Positions 1 to 11,169 of a stretch of 64,000 nt of DNA are shown piece by piece (position 1 is the stretch's first letter; each line of letters begins with the position of its first letter). The stretch is taken from assembly GCA_027627225.1 (NCBI GenBank), contig CM051024.1:78459004-78523003 (forward strand). Reading direction: 5' to 3'. The stretch comes from Congeria kusceri. Taxonomy: Eukaryota; Mollusca; Bivalvia; Myida; Dreissenidae. The translations under genes and the position numbers were made by a program. Below the pieces are notes generated by a model. It did not search any database, was not told the DNA's origin, and worked only from the letters and a program-made list of their open reading frames with translations.

Positions 1-611
1 ACATTATTAGTTGTTAAGACCCTAATGGCCTTCCGTAGTTTTAATTCCCCGCGAAATATACAGTTGTTACAGTTATTTTGCGCATGTTTTATGGCATTAT
101 TTGGTGTAATATTGATTTAAATATTGTTTCTGTATTTCTAGTGGTGAAATATTACGTAATTTTAATCAGTAACACAAATTAAACCAGATCTTTCTATAAT
201 TACCAAAAATCGTCTGCTTGCATCAAAACATAAATATGAGGCACTTTTCTGCGCAGTAAAATAAAATATTTCTGTAAATAACTATCTAAATACAATAAAT
301 GAAAAGTGATCTTACCATATTGCTGAGTATATCACGAGATTAACCGATAGTTCCTGTTTCTTGACACAAAAAATAATGCCATACATGTAAACATCGTGAC
401 CGGAAATGACATCATGGAGCGAAAAATATAATGTGGTGGACAGTTAATGGCAGAAAATAAAACAAAAAGTATAAAACTTTTAAAAGCTATTATTTACATT
501 AAAACAGGAAATATTTCTGAGGACTTTTTTTTACAATATCTTTATATTATACACTACTGATAAACATCAAAATCTCTTGTGAAGGAATTTGTTTTACCTA
601 AATATTTATAT
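1..611. other. AT-rich gene-free flank
   Basis: AT-rich DNA with stops in all frames. I see no coding exon, RNA gene or clear repeat here. It may be intron or 3' flank of the minus-strand zinc-finger exon that follows. Confidence 0.4.
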
Positions 612-937
612 TTACTGGACTACCATCATCGGCGCATACTTGGAATGGTGCGGGAGCTCCTCCTTACACAGGAAGTATAAGATGGCCATAGCGGTCTTCG
701 TGGCCTCCTGGTTTACCTCCTTCTCCCGGTTGAGCGCGCCCTCAATACCGCCTGCAGTCTGCATGGTCGAAATCTCGAACATCTCGGCCTCACGATGCGA
801 GTCTGAAGCCTTGTGGGCGGCGCAAGCTGTGTGACGTATAGTGTTGCAGTCAACGTCTACCCATGTTGCGCGTCCGATCGGGTCCTTTTTCGGTCTTCGC
901 TGATGCTTAATGCACAACGTGCACAGCTTTCCGTTGC
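612..937 (-). pseudogene. ZNF862/KIAA1586-like zinc-finger exon 2
   Basis: Read on the minus strand from a 3' splice site (tatgcag, AG at 938-939). The exon opens with G-K-L-C-T-L-C and continues through C...R(H)TAC..H...SDSH, the C2..H..H layout of TTF-type zinc fingers in the hAT-derived ZNF862/KIAA1586 family. The later stretch AMAILYFLCKEELPHHSKY resembles the post-finger helix of that family. A GTAGTC donor at 621-623 would end the exon at 624; otherwise a stop follows at 612. Phase 1 at its start matches the donor of the exon at 1684. The family is a set of domesticated hAT-transposase derivatives of poorly known nuclear function. The upstream exon has an in-frame stop, so the locus is called a pseudogene fragment; the rest of the protein is not visible in the window. 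Confidence 0.55.
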
Positions 938-1683
938 CTGCATATTAAAAAATATTTTTTAAATGTACATGCCGGTAATATGTGTGCATAATTTACCTGG
1001 TATTGAAAGTAAAATATGATTTTGTATACTGAGAAATTTGTGAACCACTGTCATTTAGTAACAATTTTCAGTTCATTATATTAATTTATACATGTATGTA
1101 CAAGAACAGTGCTTTGTTAGCATTTCAGATGATATCATGTAGCAAAGGAAATGAAAGTCGTATGGTTTCCCGACACATTTGCGTAGATGTGGATTTTTTT
1201 TGCTTATATTCCAAACATAATTCGTAATAAAGTTTCGTTCACTTATTGAAACTTTTAACGCAAGAACGCACTCAACAGGTGCACTTTCACACATCTCGCT
1301 GTCTGTTTGAGCGTGTGTAAGTCTTCATGCTATAATAAACCTGACAGTTGCTTTAAATGGCAAGGTAAAAATATTATGCGAACTTGTTTGTTGCAAACAC
1401 ATCTGATAATGAATATGACGCACTGTGTTTCTGTATAGCTCACACACATTAACATGACACTGATATTAATGCATTAATATATTACATTCCGTACTCGACT
1501 CAATCTAAATAGATGGAAAGAGTATATCGCATAAAATACTGTTATTGTTTCATTAAACTTCTGAAACATGTAAACCCAATATAAACATAAGAAACAATTC
1601 GAGCGCGTTATTTATGCTAATGATTCATGAGTGTCTGCGTAATATTTGCTAGCTATATGATGCATTTAGTTTTATTCACATAC
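938..1683 (-). other. intron between the zinc-finger exons
   Basis: AT-rich sequence bounded on the minus strand by a GTATGT donor (1678-1683) and a TGCAG acceptor (938-942). No other feature seen. Confidence 0.45.
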
Positions 1684-1790
1684 CGTCCATTCTCTCAGTG
1701 AGCCATGGGAATTCCTTCTTCTATTTAGGATCGATGCCAGACTTTCTTTGCTTTTGAGGTGTACCAAGGCTGGACGGAGATGGTGGAACA
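1684..1790 (-). pseudogene. ZNF862-like exon 1 with in-frame stop
   Basis: Minus-strand open frame reading T-P-Q-K-Q-R-K-S-G-I-D-P-K-stop-K-K-E-F-P-W-L, then a GGACG|GTATGT donor. Family members commonly have K-R-K-S-G-F-D-P-x-W-K-x-x-F-P-W-L just before the first zinc-finger cysteines. The TAG therefore sits where a Trp (TGG) is expected, a one-base change. The exon ends in phase 1 (G) and joins GC-AAC of the exon at 937 to give D-G-N-G-K-L-C, supporting the splice. No initiator ATG is visible in this frame, so further upstream exons or loss of the 5' end are likely. Confidence 0.5.
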
Positions 1791-1808
1791 TCCGTCACTG
1801 TATATGTT

Positions 1809-1857
1809 ACTCGCGATATCTCGCGAGTTCGTGAAAAAACTCGTGATATGAGCGAGT
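1809..1857. promoter_or_regulatory. two CpG-rich hairpin palindromes with TCTCGCGAG core
   Basis: The 20 bases at 1809-1828 are two arms, ACTCGCGA and TCGCGAGT, around a TATC loop. They contain TCTCGCGAG, close to the TCTCGCGAGA promoter motif bound by BANP in animals. A degenerate second copy (ACTCG...CGAGT) follows at 1839-1857. The site lies just upstream of the minus-strand zinc-finger exon. The promoter role is inference. Confidence 0.3.
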
Positions 1858-1870
1858 TTTCGTTTTGATA

Positions 1871-2877
1871 TCAGACTATTTCGCAATAATTTCGCAGTGT
1901 GAATGACTGTGCTATTGTAAAATTTTGCTATATTTTACTGACAATCGTGTCAAGGACTGTCAACTGGCTTCGGGTACCCCTTTCCTGACACCTGGTGCTC
2001 TAACTGTATCCGGTGGCCCCCAATGTGGGCCGTGTCAGGGTCTGTTTATTGTCAGTCAGGTACCTCTCTTAACAAACAATAACGGACCAACTAATTAACA
2101 CATACGTAGACGCCATATACTTGAAACGTTCGTTTTTGTTTGATTTTAATTTTAATCTAAAGCATGTGGAAAACAATATAACACATATGAAATATTATTT
2201 TAAAATTCTGAATAATATGAAGGCCATAATTATTAAAATAAGATATGTTATTGTCATGAGAATTATAAGTCTTATATGTCACCTTATATGTCATTATTAT
2301 TTTTTATTACTATTCATCTAATACAAAACTGAAATTGGTTTATTATTTGACATATAAAAATGATGTGATGTATACATGTCTACGTAATAATGTGCGAGCG
2401 ATACTATTTATCGGCATGTGAATAAATGATGTTGATTTAAAACAAGTTCAGTTGATTCATTCAAGGCTTCAAAAAAACCGTAGCGTTTGTATTATCTCGA
2501 AACAATTTATTTTCACGATACTGTAGCTTGAATTTTCAAGCGTCTTATCATCTTGATTGACAAACTGTTGAACGTAATTAACTCCGCCTGGAATAGCGAC
2601 AACCTTGTTAACGCGCGTCTGATTGGCTAGCTATAGTTCTAGGGGCGGAGTAACACGTTCAGACCATATCCAGACGCTGTCTTGCTGTGCAATTACGCTT
2701 TATTAACACCTCGATACGCCGATTAGCGGCGGTGACGCGTGTGTTTAACAAGCGGATTAAGGCTTGTCGCTATGAAATAAAAGGGTTGTCGGCAAAATTA
2801 AAGCATGTCGGCAAATAGTGTTCTGGTTTGAAGGCTTGTCGGCGCCGACAAGCGATACGGGCCTGCGGGAAACTCTG
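1871..2877. other. gene-free spacer
   Basis: No coding signal. It holds an inverted pair of CCTGACAC / GTGTCAGG near 1982-2040 and, near 2760-2860, short repeats of 'TGTCGGC' ending in a GCGCC palindrome. No recognised element. Confidence 0.3.
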
Positions 2878-3322
2878 ATGACGTATTGGACTTCAAAAAT
2901 TATTGATACTGCCATAAAGAAGTTAGATAATGCAGGCTATAACTCGCTTGCAATAGCAAAAAAACTGAGGATACATCATTCCTATAACATCACTGACCGG
3001 AGAGTAAGAAACATTCTGTCAAAGGTATACAAACAACGCCATCGGCCTCTTCGAAAAGTGATAAAAGTGAAATGAGAACATTTCGCCTTTGTTGATTTTT
3101 TGTAAAGGCAAGACAATAAATTGTCAGCGTCAGCAGTGCAGGGAAAGATCAAGTATGTGTTTGGTGTCAATCTGTCTAAAACAACTGTCAAGAAGATGAG
3201 GAAAAAACTTGGATGGACATACAAGCAGTCTTCCTATTGCCAAATGATCAGTGTAAAGAATAGTATAGCAAGGAAGCAGTTTGTGATAGATATGCTGAGG
3301 AAGTAAGGAAGACTTCATGGAT
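2878..3322 (+). pseudogene. Tc1/mariner-like transposase exon 1 (DNA-binding part)
   Basis: Frame 1 from ATG 2878 reads an N-terminal helix-turn-helix (NAGYNSLAIAKKL...ITDRRVRNIL), then HFAFVDFL, a short acidic linker, LSASAVQ and a second helix region ending KKLGWTY and ARKQFVIDML. This order is that of Tc1-type transposases. Stops TGA at 3073, TAA in the DFL segment and TAA at 3304 break it without shifting frame. A GAT|GTAGGT donor at 3322 leaves phase 1, compatible with the exon at 3858. The gene would cut and paste its element through two HTH domains and a DDE catalytic core. The stops make this copy inactive. Confidence 0.7.
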
Positions 3323-3857
3323 GTAGGTTTCACCGGAATGTTTCATATCAACCATTTTTTGTTCTATTTTGTGGGTATGTATTTATGTTGCATTTTTCTG
3401 ACTAAACTGTACACATGATATTAAGAGACATTTCCAACAATCAAATTTTTGTTTACTGTTGGGCAAGTTATTTAGCAATGGTGTCCATTTAAGTTCTAAT
3501 GCCACGGAGAGCAGTTTAAATCACTGTCAGGCTCTCAATGCTTTTCACATCAGATGATCAGGTTTTTAAATCAGACTCCGTTTACACCTCAAAATCATCT
3601 GTCAGACACAACGATTTGTAAAGTATATACACCGCATGCTGAACACGTTATGTCATAACATTATGCATACTACTAATTGTTTCAGTAGTTATTCCTTTAT
3701 TTATTAACCAAACAATTTATGGGGAAACGTAATTACATAAAAATAGTTTGTTTAAAATTAAATGTATGACTTTACTTGTGATACATTTGATTTTTTCCAA
3801 AAAAGATACAAATGCAATAAATATTCTACTGTATGTGGGCTTTTTCTTTAATTATAG
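3323..3857 (+). other. transposase intron 1
   Basis: GTAGGT donor and TTATAG acceptor bound a 535-bp AT-rich stretch with no features of its own. Alternatively this is inserted DNA that happens to end in GT-AG. Confidence 0.4.
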
Positions 3858-3967
3858 ATGAGACAACAATTGAAATGTCGTCAAGCGGGGCATTTCAATT
3901 CTACAAGAAGGGCAGTACTATTGGAAGTCTTCCTAGAAAGGGTGCAAAGCCTAAACATGCATTAAAG
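3858..3967 (+). pseudogene. Tc1/mariner-like transposase exon 2 (first catalytic strand)
   Basis: Between a TATAG acceptor and an AAAG|GTGAAT donor the frame reads E-T-T-I-E-M, then a serine/lysine-rich stretch ending PKHALK. In Tc1-type enzymes the matching segment is T-D-E-T-T-I-E, where D is the first catalytic aspartate. With the splice proposed here the residue before E is encoded T|AT (Tyr), so the catalytic Asp appears lost. Length is 110 bp, phase 1 to phase 0, which fits both neighbouring exons. Confidence 0.6.
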
Positions 3968-4049
3968 GTGAATAGTGTTTTCGTTTGAACCTTACTGGTC
4001 TTAACTGACGTGTAGATATAGGTATTTATATACCAAATATGTGGCAGTC

Positions 4050-5431
4050 CAGGGCCTTCCCCAGGATTTTTTTTCAGGCGCCCCGGTCCCGAGAGGGGTG
4101 GCGTAGGAAGTGGTATCCCCTCCCTACGTGGGAATTTTTTTCGCGGCATGTGTCAAATGACGTTATCTGGTGCGTTTTAGATCTTAACATTTAGGCAAAC
4201 AGCTTTCATTTTTTGCAAACGTTTAAACGAAATGAAATAAACGAAACATCACCGTTAAAATGGTATACCTCGAGCCTTTTAGAAGTATCGGGCGTCAATT
4301 TTGTTGCGAAACTGAAAGTAACTAATAATGTTTTCCGGATGTTTATGTCCAATGCGCATCCCTTTCGCACAGTGACTTCATGATCAAACCAACTATTCTC
4401 GTCGTTCTCAAATATTTAGGTTACACTCGATCTGCTTAAGGAGCCTTTTTTTGTTCGATTAATTATGTTCATATGGGCATGCGTTTAGTGTTTTAACACT
4501 GTTTTAATCGTTACAACTCTTGACCATAGTACTGATTGGATAATTGGTGAATTGTAAAGATTTTGACTGAAATTATACATTTATATAATATATTCTGTGC
4601 TCGTGCAAAATGGCGGAAAAATTTCCTGGTGCATGTCGTGCCTACGCGCGTCAAATGTTAGTAAAGCACATGGTCTGTACACGCACGCTTTTTCCATGCT
4701 TGGAACGTGACGTCGTGGTTGTGAGCAGACATTTGGCGCTCTTTTGTAGAAAACAGGGGTTTTACATGGCATGCATGTAAAACAAGACAGCTTATTTTAC
4801 GAAACTACAACAGTAACACTGGATAGGCTTTTACGATTACTATTTCATATTAGTGTATTTTAGACTGATTTTTTTTTTTTTTTTTTTTTTGTAGTTATTA
4901 AATTTAGCAAATAAATAAGTGTGGATATTATAAAATACGAAAGGGCGAGGGTTTGTTTTGACGCGAATATGAGGTTACCTGTGTGTGGATACATGCCGAT
5001 TGCGCCGATTCTTCAATGATTACGTCGTTCCATAGAAGATAACCTGAGCGTTTCTACTGGCTTATATCGATTTTACTGCGTAATGAAACTTCGCCTACAG
5101 GGGCGGTGCTTCACGGTGATTGATTGCGGCTTATGAATAACAGCAAATTATTGAAATTTTTGGCGAAGTGACACTCGCTTTGATCATTAACCGACTTGGT
5201 TGAGTGGGTGTACATGTTTATAGAGTGAAAAACTGCCTTTATAACGCACGAGATTAGCTTTAACAGCAGGTACTGACGGTCTACTTCAGTCAACATAGCT
5301 GATTAATTGCTAAAATACAGGCGCCCCGGGCGATGTTTATACGTGCAATACTAATTTAAGGCGCCCCGGGAATGTTCAAGTTAAAATTCAAGCGCCCCGG
5401 TCCCGGGGCGCTAAAACGGCCTGGGGAAGCA
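4050..5431. mobile_element. 1.4-kb TIR element with GGCGCCCCGG ends
   Basis: The left end (GGGCCTTCCCCAGG..., then GGCGCCCCGGTCCC) reappears inverted at the right end (...GGGACCGGGGCGC, then CCTGGGGAAGC). Near the right end GGCGCCCCGGG occurs twice more. A T24 tract lies at about 4868. No transposase is encoded; a 56-codon plus frame from 4610 is not recognisable. Non-autonomous DNA transposon, superfamily unknown. No clean target duplication was seen. Confidence 0.6.
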
Positions 5432-6400
5432 CATTGTGCATAACAGTATCCACCTGCAATCTAATAGTTGAATTGGCCAGTTGTATGTAGACCTAGTGGC
5501 CAGTGGAAATGGATATTAGCATCTATTCCAGTAAGTTTGGGCTTATTACAAGTTTGTGGATGATACTCTGACGTCATTTCCGATACGATGACGCAAATCT
5601 CGTGTCCAAATACTTAACCTTTGCAAATTTTGCAATAAGAATGTCCCAACTCATTACAGCCTGTACAGCAAATGCAGGCATACATTTTAAGTTTAATGAT
5701 AAATAACAATATGATTTTAGTTTTTATTGCATTAATGATGCACTGTTTTCAACTTTGTCATGTTTATAAGTATTCGGTAGTGTTTATTTAGTTTTTATAA
5801 TGTTTCAATTCACGTATTTTGAATATAGATCTGAGCAGCATAAGAAATTCATTGCTTGATATTTAAACATAAAATCAACGACTTGGTCTTGCCATCCTAC
5901 GTCATCTAAGATTACCCACAAACTTGAAGAAATGTGATCAATTTAAAGGCGCTGTTATGTCACATATATTTTTTCAATAAGATAACATATTTTTCATAAC
6001 GTGTTCACTGTTTTGTTAAATGAAATAGTAAGACAACAAGCCATTTTATTTAAATGTGTTGATTACATTCCATTAGTTGCATATTGTGTGTGTGCCTGGA
6101 TTCGAATGCATAACATCCACAAACTTATAGGTGATGAGGTTATAGTTTTTACTTAAATATAGCAGTATGTAGAAATTAACCATGTTCCTACTACATGTAT
6201 CAGTATGTCAGTGTTATTTAAAGTAAATTCAGTGATCAATATCTCTGGTTATACTGTTACCACCTCGTCAAGATTGGTCCTAAAGAAACCTATTAATTTT
6301 ATAGTTTGCTTTGTATGTGTTATATGTTTCATGTCATTTTGTATAACGGTTAACCGTTAACCCTATGTAGTATGAGCTTTATTATTATTACACTAATTTA

Positions 6401-6708
6401 CAGGGACGGGTTGCACAGTTTTGGGTTGGAAAAACTTTCTCTAAAACAAGAAATAGAAGAATATCAACACTTTTTGTCTTTTATCTTTTGTTTTGGTTAC
6501 AAAACGTACTTATTTCAATATTAATTATGCCTTTTGAAGTAAACTGTTACTAAGGTATGTCTACCAGGTAGCAAATTACATCAAATGTTTAACCTTGCAC
6601 AAGCTATGCGCATGTCTAACATTCAAATATAAACAATAATTGAACAGGAAAAGGTAAGTTTTAGAAAAATATATTTGACAGCCCAAAACTGTGAAACTTC
6701 CCCTTTAA
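6401..6708. mobile_element. 0.3-kb MITE with CACAGTTTTGGG inverted ends
   Basis: The left end has GGG...TT(T/G)CACAGTTTTGGG...TCTAAAAC. The right end read in reverse has AAGGGGAAGTTTCACAGTTTTGGG...TCTAAAAC. The shared core of about 45 bp is imperfect but collinear. No coding capacity. The ends are flanked by TTA/TTAA-like bases. Confidence 0.55.
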
Positions 6709-7561
6709 GTACTGTACTGAATTCATATTATATCTGGCTTATTAGAAATATGGTTTTGTCAGTGTATACCAAACTAAATAATGTTCGTATATAATAGATC
6801 TACATCCTAAAACACTGTACGTATTGATTGAGCTTACCAGTATTATGTAAAGTAGTATCATAATCATACTTGTGTCAAAATCTATTTGTACATGAGTATA
6901 TAATACTCATCCAACTGTTTGATGTCTTAAGATCTCGGTTTGAACAGCCGCTTCTCAGTAGTGAGGTGTTTTTTTTTAAATATTATATCAAAAATACAAA
7001 ATGCAGAATTTTAAAATTTAAGAAATACAATGAATGAATTATAGAGCAATTGGTCTCTATCTATGTAAATGTTTCAAAACAATTATTATCAGACCCATGT
7101 TTACAATGTATTCTGTACAGAAAGGGGCTTTCATCATCTGCAGGGTTTGAATGAAGAGCCTTAATTTAATTTATATCATCACACTTATTTAAAATGTTGC
7201 TGGCTAATTTTTCTATTGACAAAGAACATTAATATCGTTGTTAAAACACCCAATAAACAACGCGAAAAGTAGTACTGTTTCTGTAATGTAGTTCTCATTA
7301 CAATTACAAAAATATTGTCAAATCATGTAAGAATCGAAATAATGTTTGCATAATCATTGTCAGCCAATACACAACCATTTGGCGTTTCTGATGCATGGCA
7401 GCCTTGGCATTTAAACAATTCCAACTCATCAGAATTCCAAATAGTTCATTGGCCAATAAACAATGATCAATCAGCAATTATTTCTTAATTAGATTATGGT
7501 TATGTTTGAAAGTGTTACCAAAAGGAATGAAATATACATGTTGTTAATCAAATGATTTCAG

Positions 7562-7704
7562 GTCCAAATGTGGGGAGGAATTAGCTATCAGGGTCAAACA
7601 AGCTGCTGCGTGTTCACTGGCATCATGGACTCCCTATCATACCAGAAGATATTGAATTACGCTTCACAACTAGAAGATACCCAAATGGATTTCGTCTGTA
7701 TCAG
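7562..7704 (+). pseudogene. Tc1/mariner-like transposase exon 3 (frameshifted)
   Basis: Begins V-Q-M-W-G-G-I-S, the W-G-x-I strand of Tc1-type transposases, and runs to FTGIMDS. The second half makes sense only in another frame, ending Y-P-N-G-F-R-L-Y-Q|GTATAA, which leads straight into D-N-D of the next exon. The 143-bp length leaves 2 extra bases, so an indel in the middle (about 7625-7670) broke the frame. Some residues between MDS and the PNGF motif are also missing compared with usual family length. Confidence 0.65.
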
Positions 7705-7756
7705 GTATAAAATTAAGATATTAACTTTAAAAAAGACAAAATTATGGTAAATGTAC

Positions 7757-8690
7757 ATATAGAATAACAGGTTACTGCCTGGTTTTGTGTAATATATCAG
7801 GTGAGGCTTAGAATAATATAACGGCGAGGCTTGCCGAGCCGTTATTTTATTCGTGCCGAACTTGATATATTACACAAGACCAGGCAGTAACCTGTTTTTC
7901 TATTTATCATACCACATTTGTCGTAAAATATCACCAAACGAGCTGATTTTTATATATTTAAAAACTAAGGGCGGCGCTGATTTTGCTGAGCCGACTTTTA
8001 CACGTTCACGTACAAGTAGTTATGGATTTCTAAAAGTTGACCAAATAATACCTTATTATTAACATTCCGTATTGATAAGTGAACTGTTTTCACTACGAAT
8101 ACATAGATTACATGCATGCTCATTCATAAAATACTGAAAATGCGAACTGAAATAGATTGCAACGATCAATTTCATCGGAGAACACATAACGCCGAATTGT
8201 TTGGAGACGCCATTTTGGAGTTGTGTATTGAAATTGACATTTCCAAGGTCGTGTCAATATTAACAGTATATTACTATATTGCGTTCAATTTTTGGTAATA
8301 ATGTTTTTGGTTCAACATAAACTGATGCTTTGTAGTGACTTGTAGTGTATTTATTATGAATGTATTGAAATAAATTTGTATGGATGATTTATTGTGTTCC
8401 ATAGATGACGTCATCTCACTACCAAAGTGCGGGTGTATGTGAATATTTAAAAAATAACGTTTTTGTGCTTTATGACGATTAAAAATAATAAAATATATAC
8501 GTTCTTGGTATCAAATTGTTTGTTTTGTTGAATCTGTTTCATTTGTACTGAAACTGTTGACTTTAATTTGATTCCGAATAATATGACGTACCTCCAAACA
8601 ATGAATGATATAAACGCTAGTGACCTGATATAAACAAATATATCAGGCACCTTTGTATCAGGCCGATATCAGCATAGTGGTATGATAAAA
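7757..8690. repeat. hairpin-headed dispersed repeat, copy A
   Basis: Starts with a 149-bp hairpin (7757-7905): arms of about 40 bp containing GGTTACTGCCTGG...TAATATATCA around an inner GAATAATATAACGGC / GCCGTTATTTTATTC stem. The body runs to TAGTGGTATGATAAA, the inverse of TTTATCATACCAC just after the hairpin, so the ~790-bp body has 13-bp TIRs. A second copy is at 18274-19146. A TGACGTCA octamer lies at 8406. No protein is encoded. Confidence 0.65.
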
Positions 8691-9529
8691 TAAAATAATG
8701 TGCTTGCTCTTTAACCAAATATATCAGCCATATGGGTTTGTCTGAAATGGCTGTCAGCCCATTACAGCCTGTAATGTCAGTGAGTTTTCCACTGTTTTCG
8801 GAATGACCTCTCAAATTGGGAATTGTTGGTTACATGTATTGAATCTTTATATACAGTTAAGCAGTAAAAATTAATTAATTTAACTAATTTCATTTATTAA
8901 TTACTAAAACTAGCGTTAAATTGTGTATGCTTCGTATTTTATCGCACGAAGAAGATACGATAGTTGTCGCAGCGTCTGTATGACTTTAACTGTATGGGTG
9001 GGTGAATTTTGGGTACATGTAGGTGGTTTGGTGGGTGTGTCTGTCCGTCTGGATTTCGTTAATCGATCTGTAATCTTTTAAGGCTGGAAGGTTAAAGGTC
9101 AAGGATTTATGTTTCTGCTCTATAACTTATTAACGCTTAGAAGCAGGTTAATATTAATTCAGCTTATTATTCCCCATTACCAGACAATGTGTTGTATTTA
9201 TCACACATGGTCATCTGTCATAGGTTAGGTTACAATTCAAGACCAAAGGTGAATGATTTTCGTTTCTGGTAGATTAAATTTTTAAATGCCTGTATGGTGT
9301 TTGTGTACATCACATATGCTTATCCATCAAAGTCAATGTCTCAATTCAAGTTAAAATGTCAAATATTTGTCTGAAGCATTGTTTGGGCTGGCATCGAGCG
9401 TTTTCAAATGACGAAGGAATAGAAATGATCACTGTCATTCATGGCATACACAAGATCAAGACCTGTAGAGGTGAAGAGTGACGAGATCACACTAAGAAGA
9501 ATGACAAGAGATCAAGATATTTGTCCAGG

Positions 9530-9850
9530 AAAAAATATATTGTACACATTTTCTGACATTGCTTTCCTCTGACAAGATGTGCTTTGGTGGCATATGTTTC
9601 ATCCAGTGACAAGCCTTGTTTACTTGTTGGTAAATATCCTTGGTCTTTCAAATAATGCAGTTTTTCCCAAAAACTTATCTTACCCCAGGATTTGTATTTC
9701 CCTGCTATAAAATATTTCCCCCAAAAGCTACAAATAGTGCTTTTTTCCCGAAAAATGAGGGCGAAGGGCCGCATCCCAAAGAGGTGAAAAGGTCGCTGAC
9801 CATGGCCCAAAACTGACCTGCAATTTAGCAGAATTGTTCCACATTTTGTA
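9530..9850. repeat. dispersed repeat with GACAAGCCTTGTTT motif
   Basis: The segment with CATTGCTTTCCTCTGACAAG...CAGTGACAAGCCTTGTTT matches 15150-15230 in the same orientation. That similarity also makes short antisense frames at both places read alike, which is repeat homology and not a gene. Confidence 0.45.
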
Positions 9851-10338
9851 CTTCAAATTGCTAAGAATTGCAAGTAAGCGTGCAATTACATACATCTGTT
9901 ACTACTACAGATATTGAATTGAAACCTTACACATATGTCTTCGGGTTCTTTATGTAAGGTCAGGATAGAAAATGTATGTCGTCAAAGATGTTTGCATCTG
10001 TCCAAAGACAGCTCTTGTTTTTTTTTCATTCTAATTGGGCAAAATAAACTTTAGTACTATTTGGCATTTGTATTGGGCTGTTTTATTAGACCATGTTAAA
10101 TACCGAAAACAATAACTGAGTATACTATTGGAATTGGTAGACCCTACAGTCCTGATTATGTTTGGTGTACCTTTTTGTAAAGAAAACATATTGTTTCATA
10201 ATAAATTGTTAGGAAATGTTATTAATGTGTCATCTTTTATCGTTTAAGTCTTGCGTCTGTGTCAGGTGACTATAATTGTAATGACTTGAGCTGAATTATC
10301 TCACATTAATGAAAGCTGCATAGAATTTGTTGTTGCAG

Positions 10339-10626
10339 GACAACGACGCTAAACATAAAAGCAAATAAACAACCCAGTGGCTAGAAGTCAATGGAGTTTT
10401 AACACTGCCAACACCACCATCAAGTCCTGACCTCAACCCGATTGAAAATGTTTGGGCTGCCTTGAAAGATAACTTGAAAAGAACGGTCAAACCAAAAACC
10501 AAGGTTGAATTGGTCAATGGCATCAAGAACGTTTGAGAAAAAATGACAGCAGTTGATTGTGCCAAATATATTGACCATATTCATAGGGTACTTCCACATG
10601 TTGATGGCGGACCAACAAACTTGTAA
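10339..10626 (+). pseudogene. Tc1/mariner-like transposase exon 4 (catalytic C-terminus)
   Basis: After a TTGCAG acceptor the frame reads D-N-D-A-K-H-K-S-K-stop-T-T-Q-W-L, then L-P-T-P-P-S-S-P-D-L-N-P-I-E-N-V-W. These are the second catalytic Asp and the catalytic Glu blocks of DD34E Tc1-type transposases. It ends ...VLPHVDGGPTNL and TAA. Stops after HKSK and after GIKNV break it. The terminal VDGGPTNL and the clear PIENVW motif make this the most recognisable exon. The gene is dead, yet splice phases are still compatible across all four exons. Confidence 0.8.
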
Positions 10627-10916
10627 CACAATTTCAATATTAAACAATGACAACTATGTTTGGTTTCAGTGCTTTCAGTTGCACACGCACTTGATAGCTA
10701 GTAATTAGTTGTTCTCTCTATAATAATAATTGTATTTAGTGTCATTGGAAAGGAGACAAGCTAAACATATATTTTAAATTGTTTATGATTATGTCCCATT
10801 CTACTGATTTCAAGCGTTTACATCTATCTCTCATCCCTTAGTCATCCTATGTCCGACTTGTCAGACGCAGGTAATTTTACTGTCGGACAAGTACATTTTT
10901 TCCTGTCTACACCTCC

Positions 10917-11160
10917 ATGGAAGAGTAAAATTTCAGGGTGTGAAAATGATGTAAAAGTTTGAAGTTATTTATCATATTATGATATACCTATACATTTGAA
11001 TAAAAAATGGTGTTTTATTTTTTTATCTAATGAAAAAATACGTCAGGAATGTCTGGAATAAAGGCTATATTTGTATTTTGACAAGTGACTGTCGCTTGCG
11101 GACAAGCAGATTTTGTCAATGAACTTCTCCATGGACAAGTAAACCATTTTGGTATTTCCT
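10917..11160. repeat. dispersed repeat with CCATGGACAAGT ends, copy 1
   Basis: Blocks TTTCAGGGTGTGAAAATGATG, CGTCAGGAATG, TTGCGGACAAGCA and CTCCATGGACAAGT recur in reverse order and orientation at 41545-41780. Neither copy has coding sequence. Confidence 0.45.
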
Positions 11161-11169
11161 CACCTGGAC

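Larger units (their letters stand above)
3968..7561 (+). other. transposase intron 2 carrying nested elements
   Basis: A 3.6-kb interval between a GTGAAT donor and a TTTCAG acceptor. It contains the GC-tipped TIR element at 4050-5431 and a 0.3-kb MITE at 6401-6708. The remainder (5432-6400, 6709-7561) is AT-rich with nothing recognisable. Confidence 0.4.
7705..10338 (+). other. transposase intron 3 with dispersed repeats
   Basis: GTATAA donor to TTGCAG acceptor. It holds the hairpin-headed repeat at 7757-8690, weak bivalve-type dispersed sequence at about 8990-9480 and another at 9530-9850. The rest is AT-rich without features. Confidence 0.4.

Noticed and set aside
3901..4149. 82-codon minus frame
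   Set aside because: It straddles a transposase exon on plus and the end of a TIR element.
4581..4772. Small frames inside the GC-tipped TIR element
   Set aside because: Unlike any known protein and too short; likely chance.
9487..9810. Minus frame similar to one at 14984-15235
   Set aside because: The similarity is due to a shared dispersed repeat; the frames do not otherwise agree.
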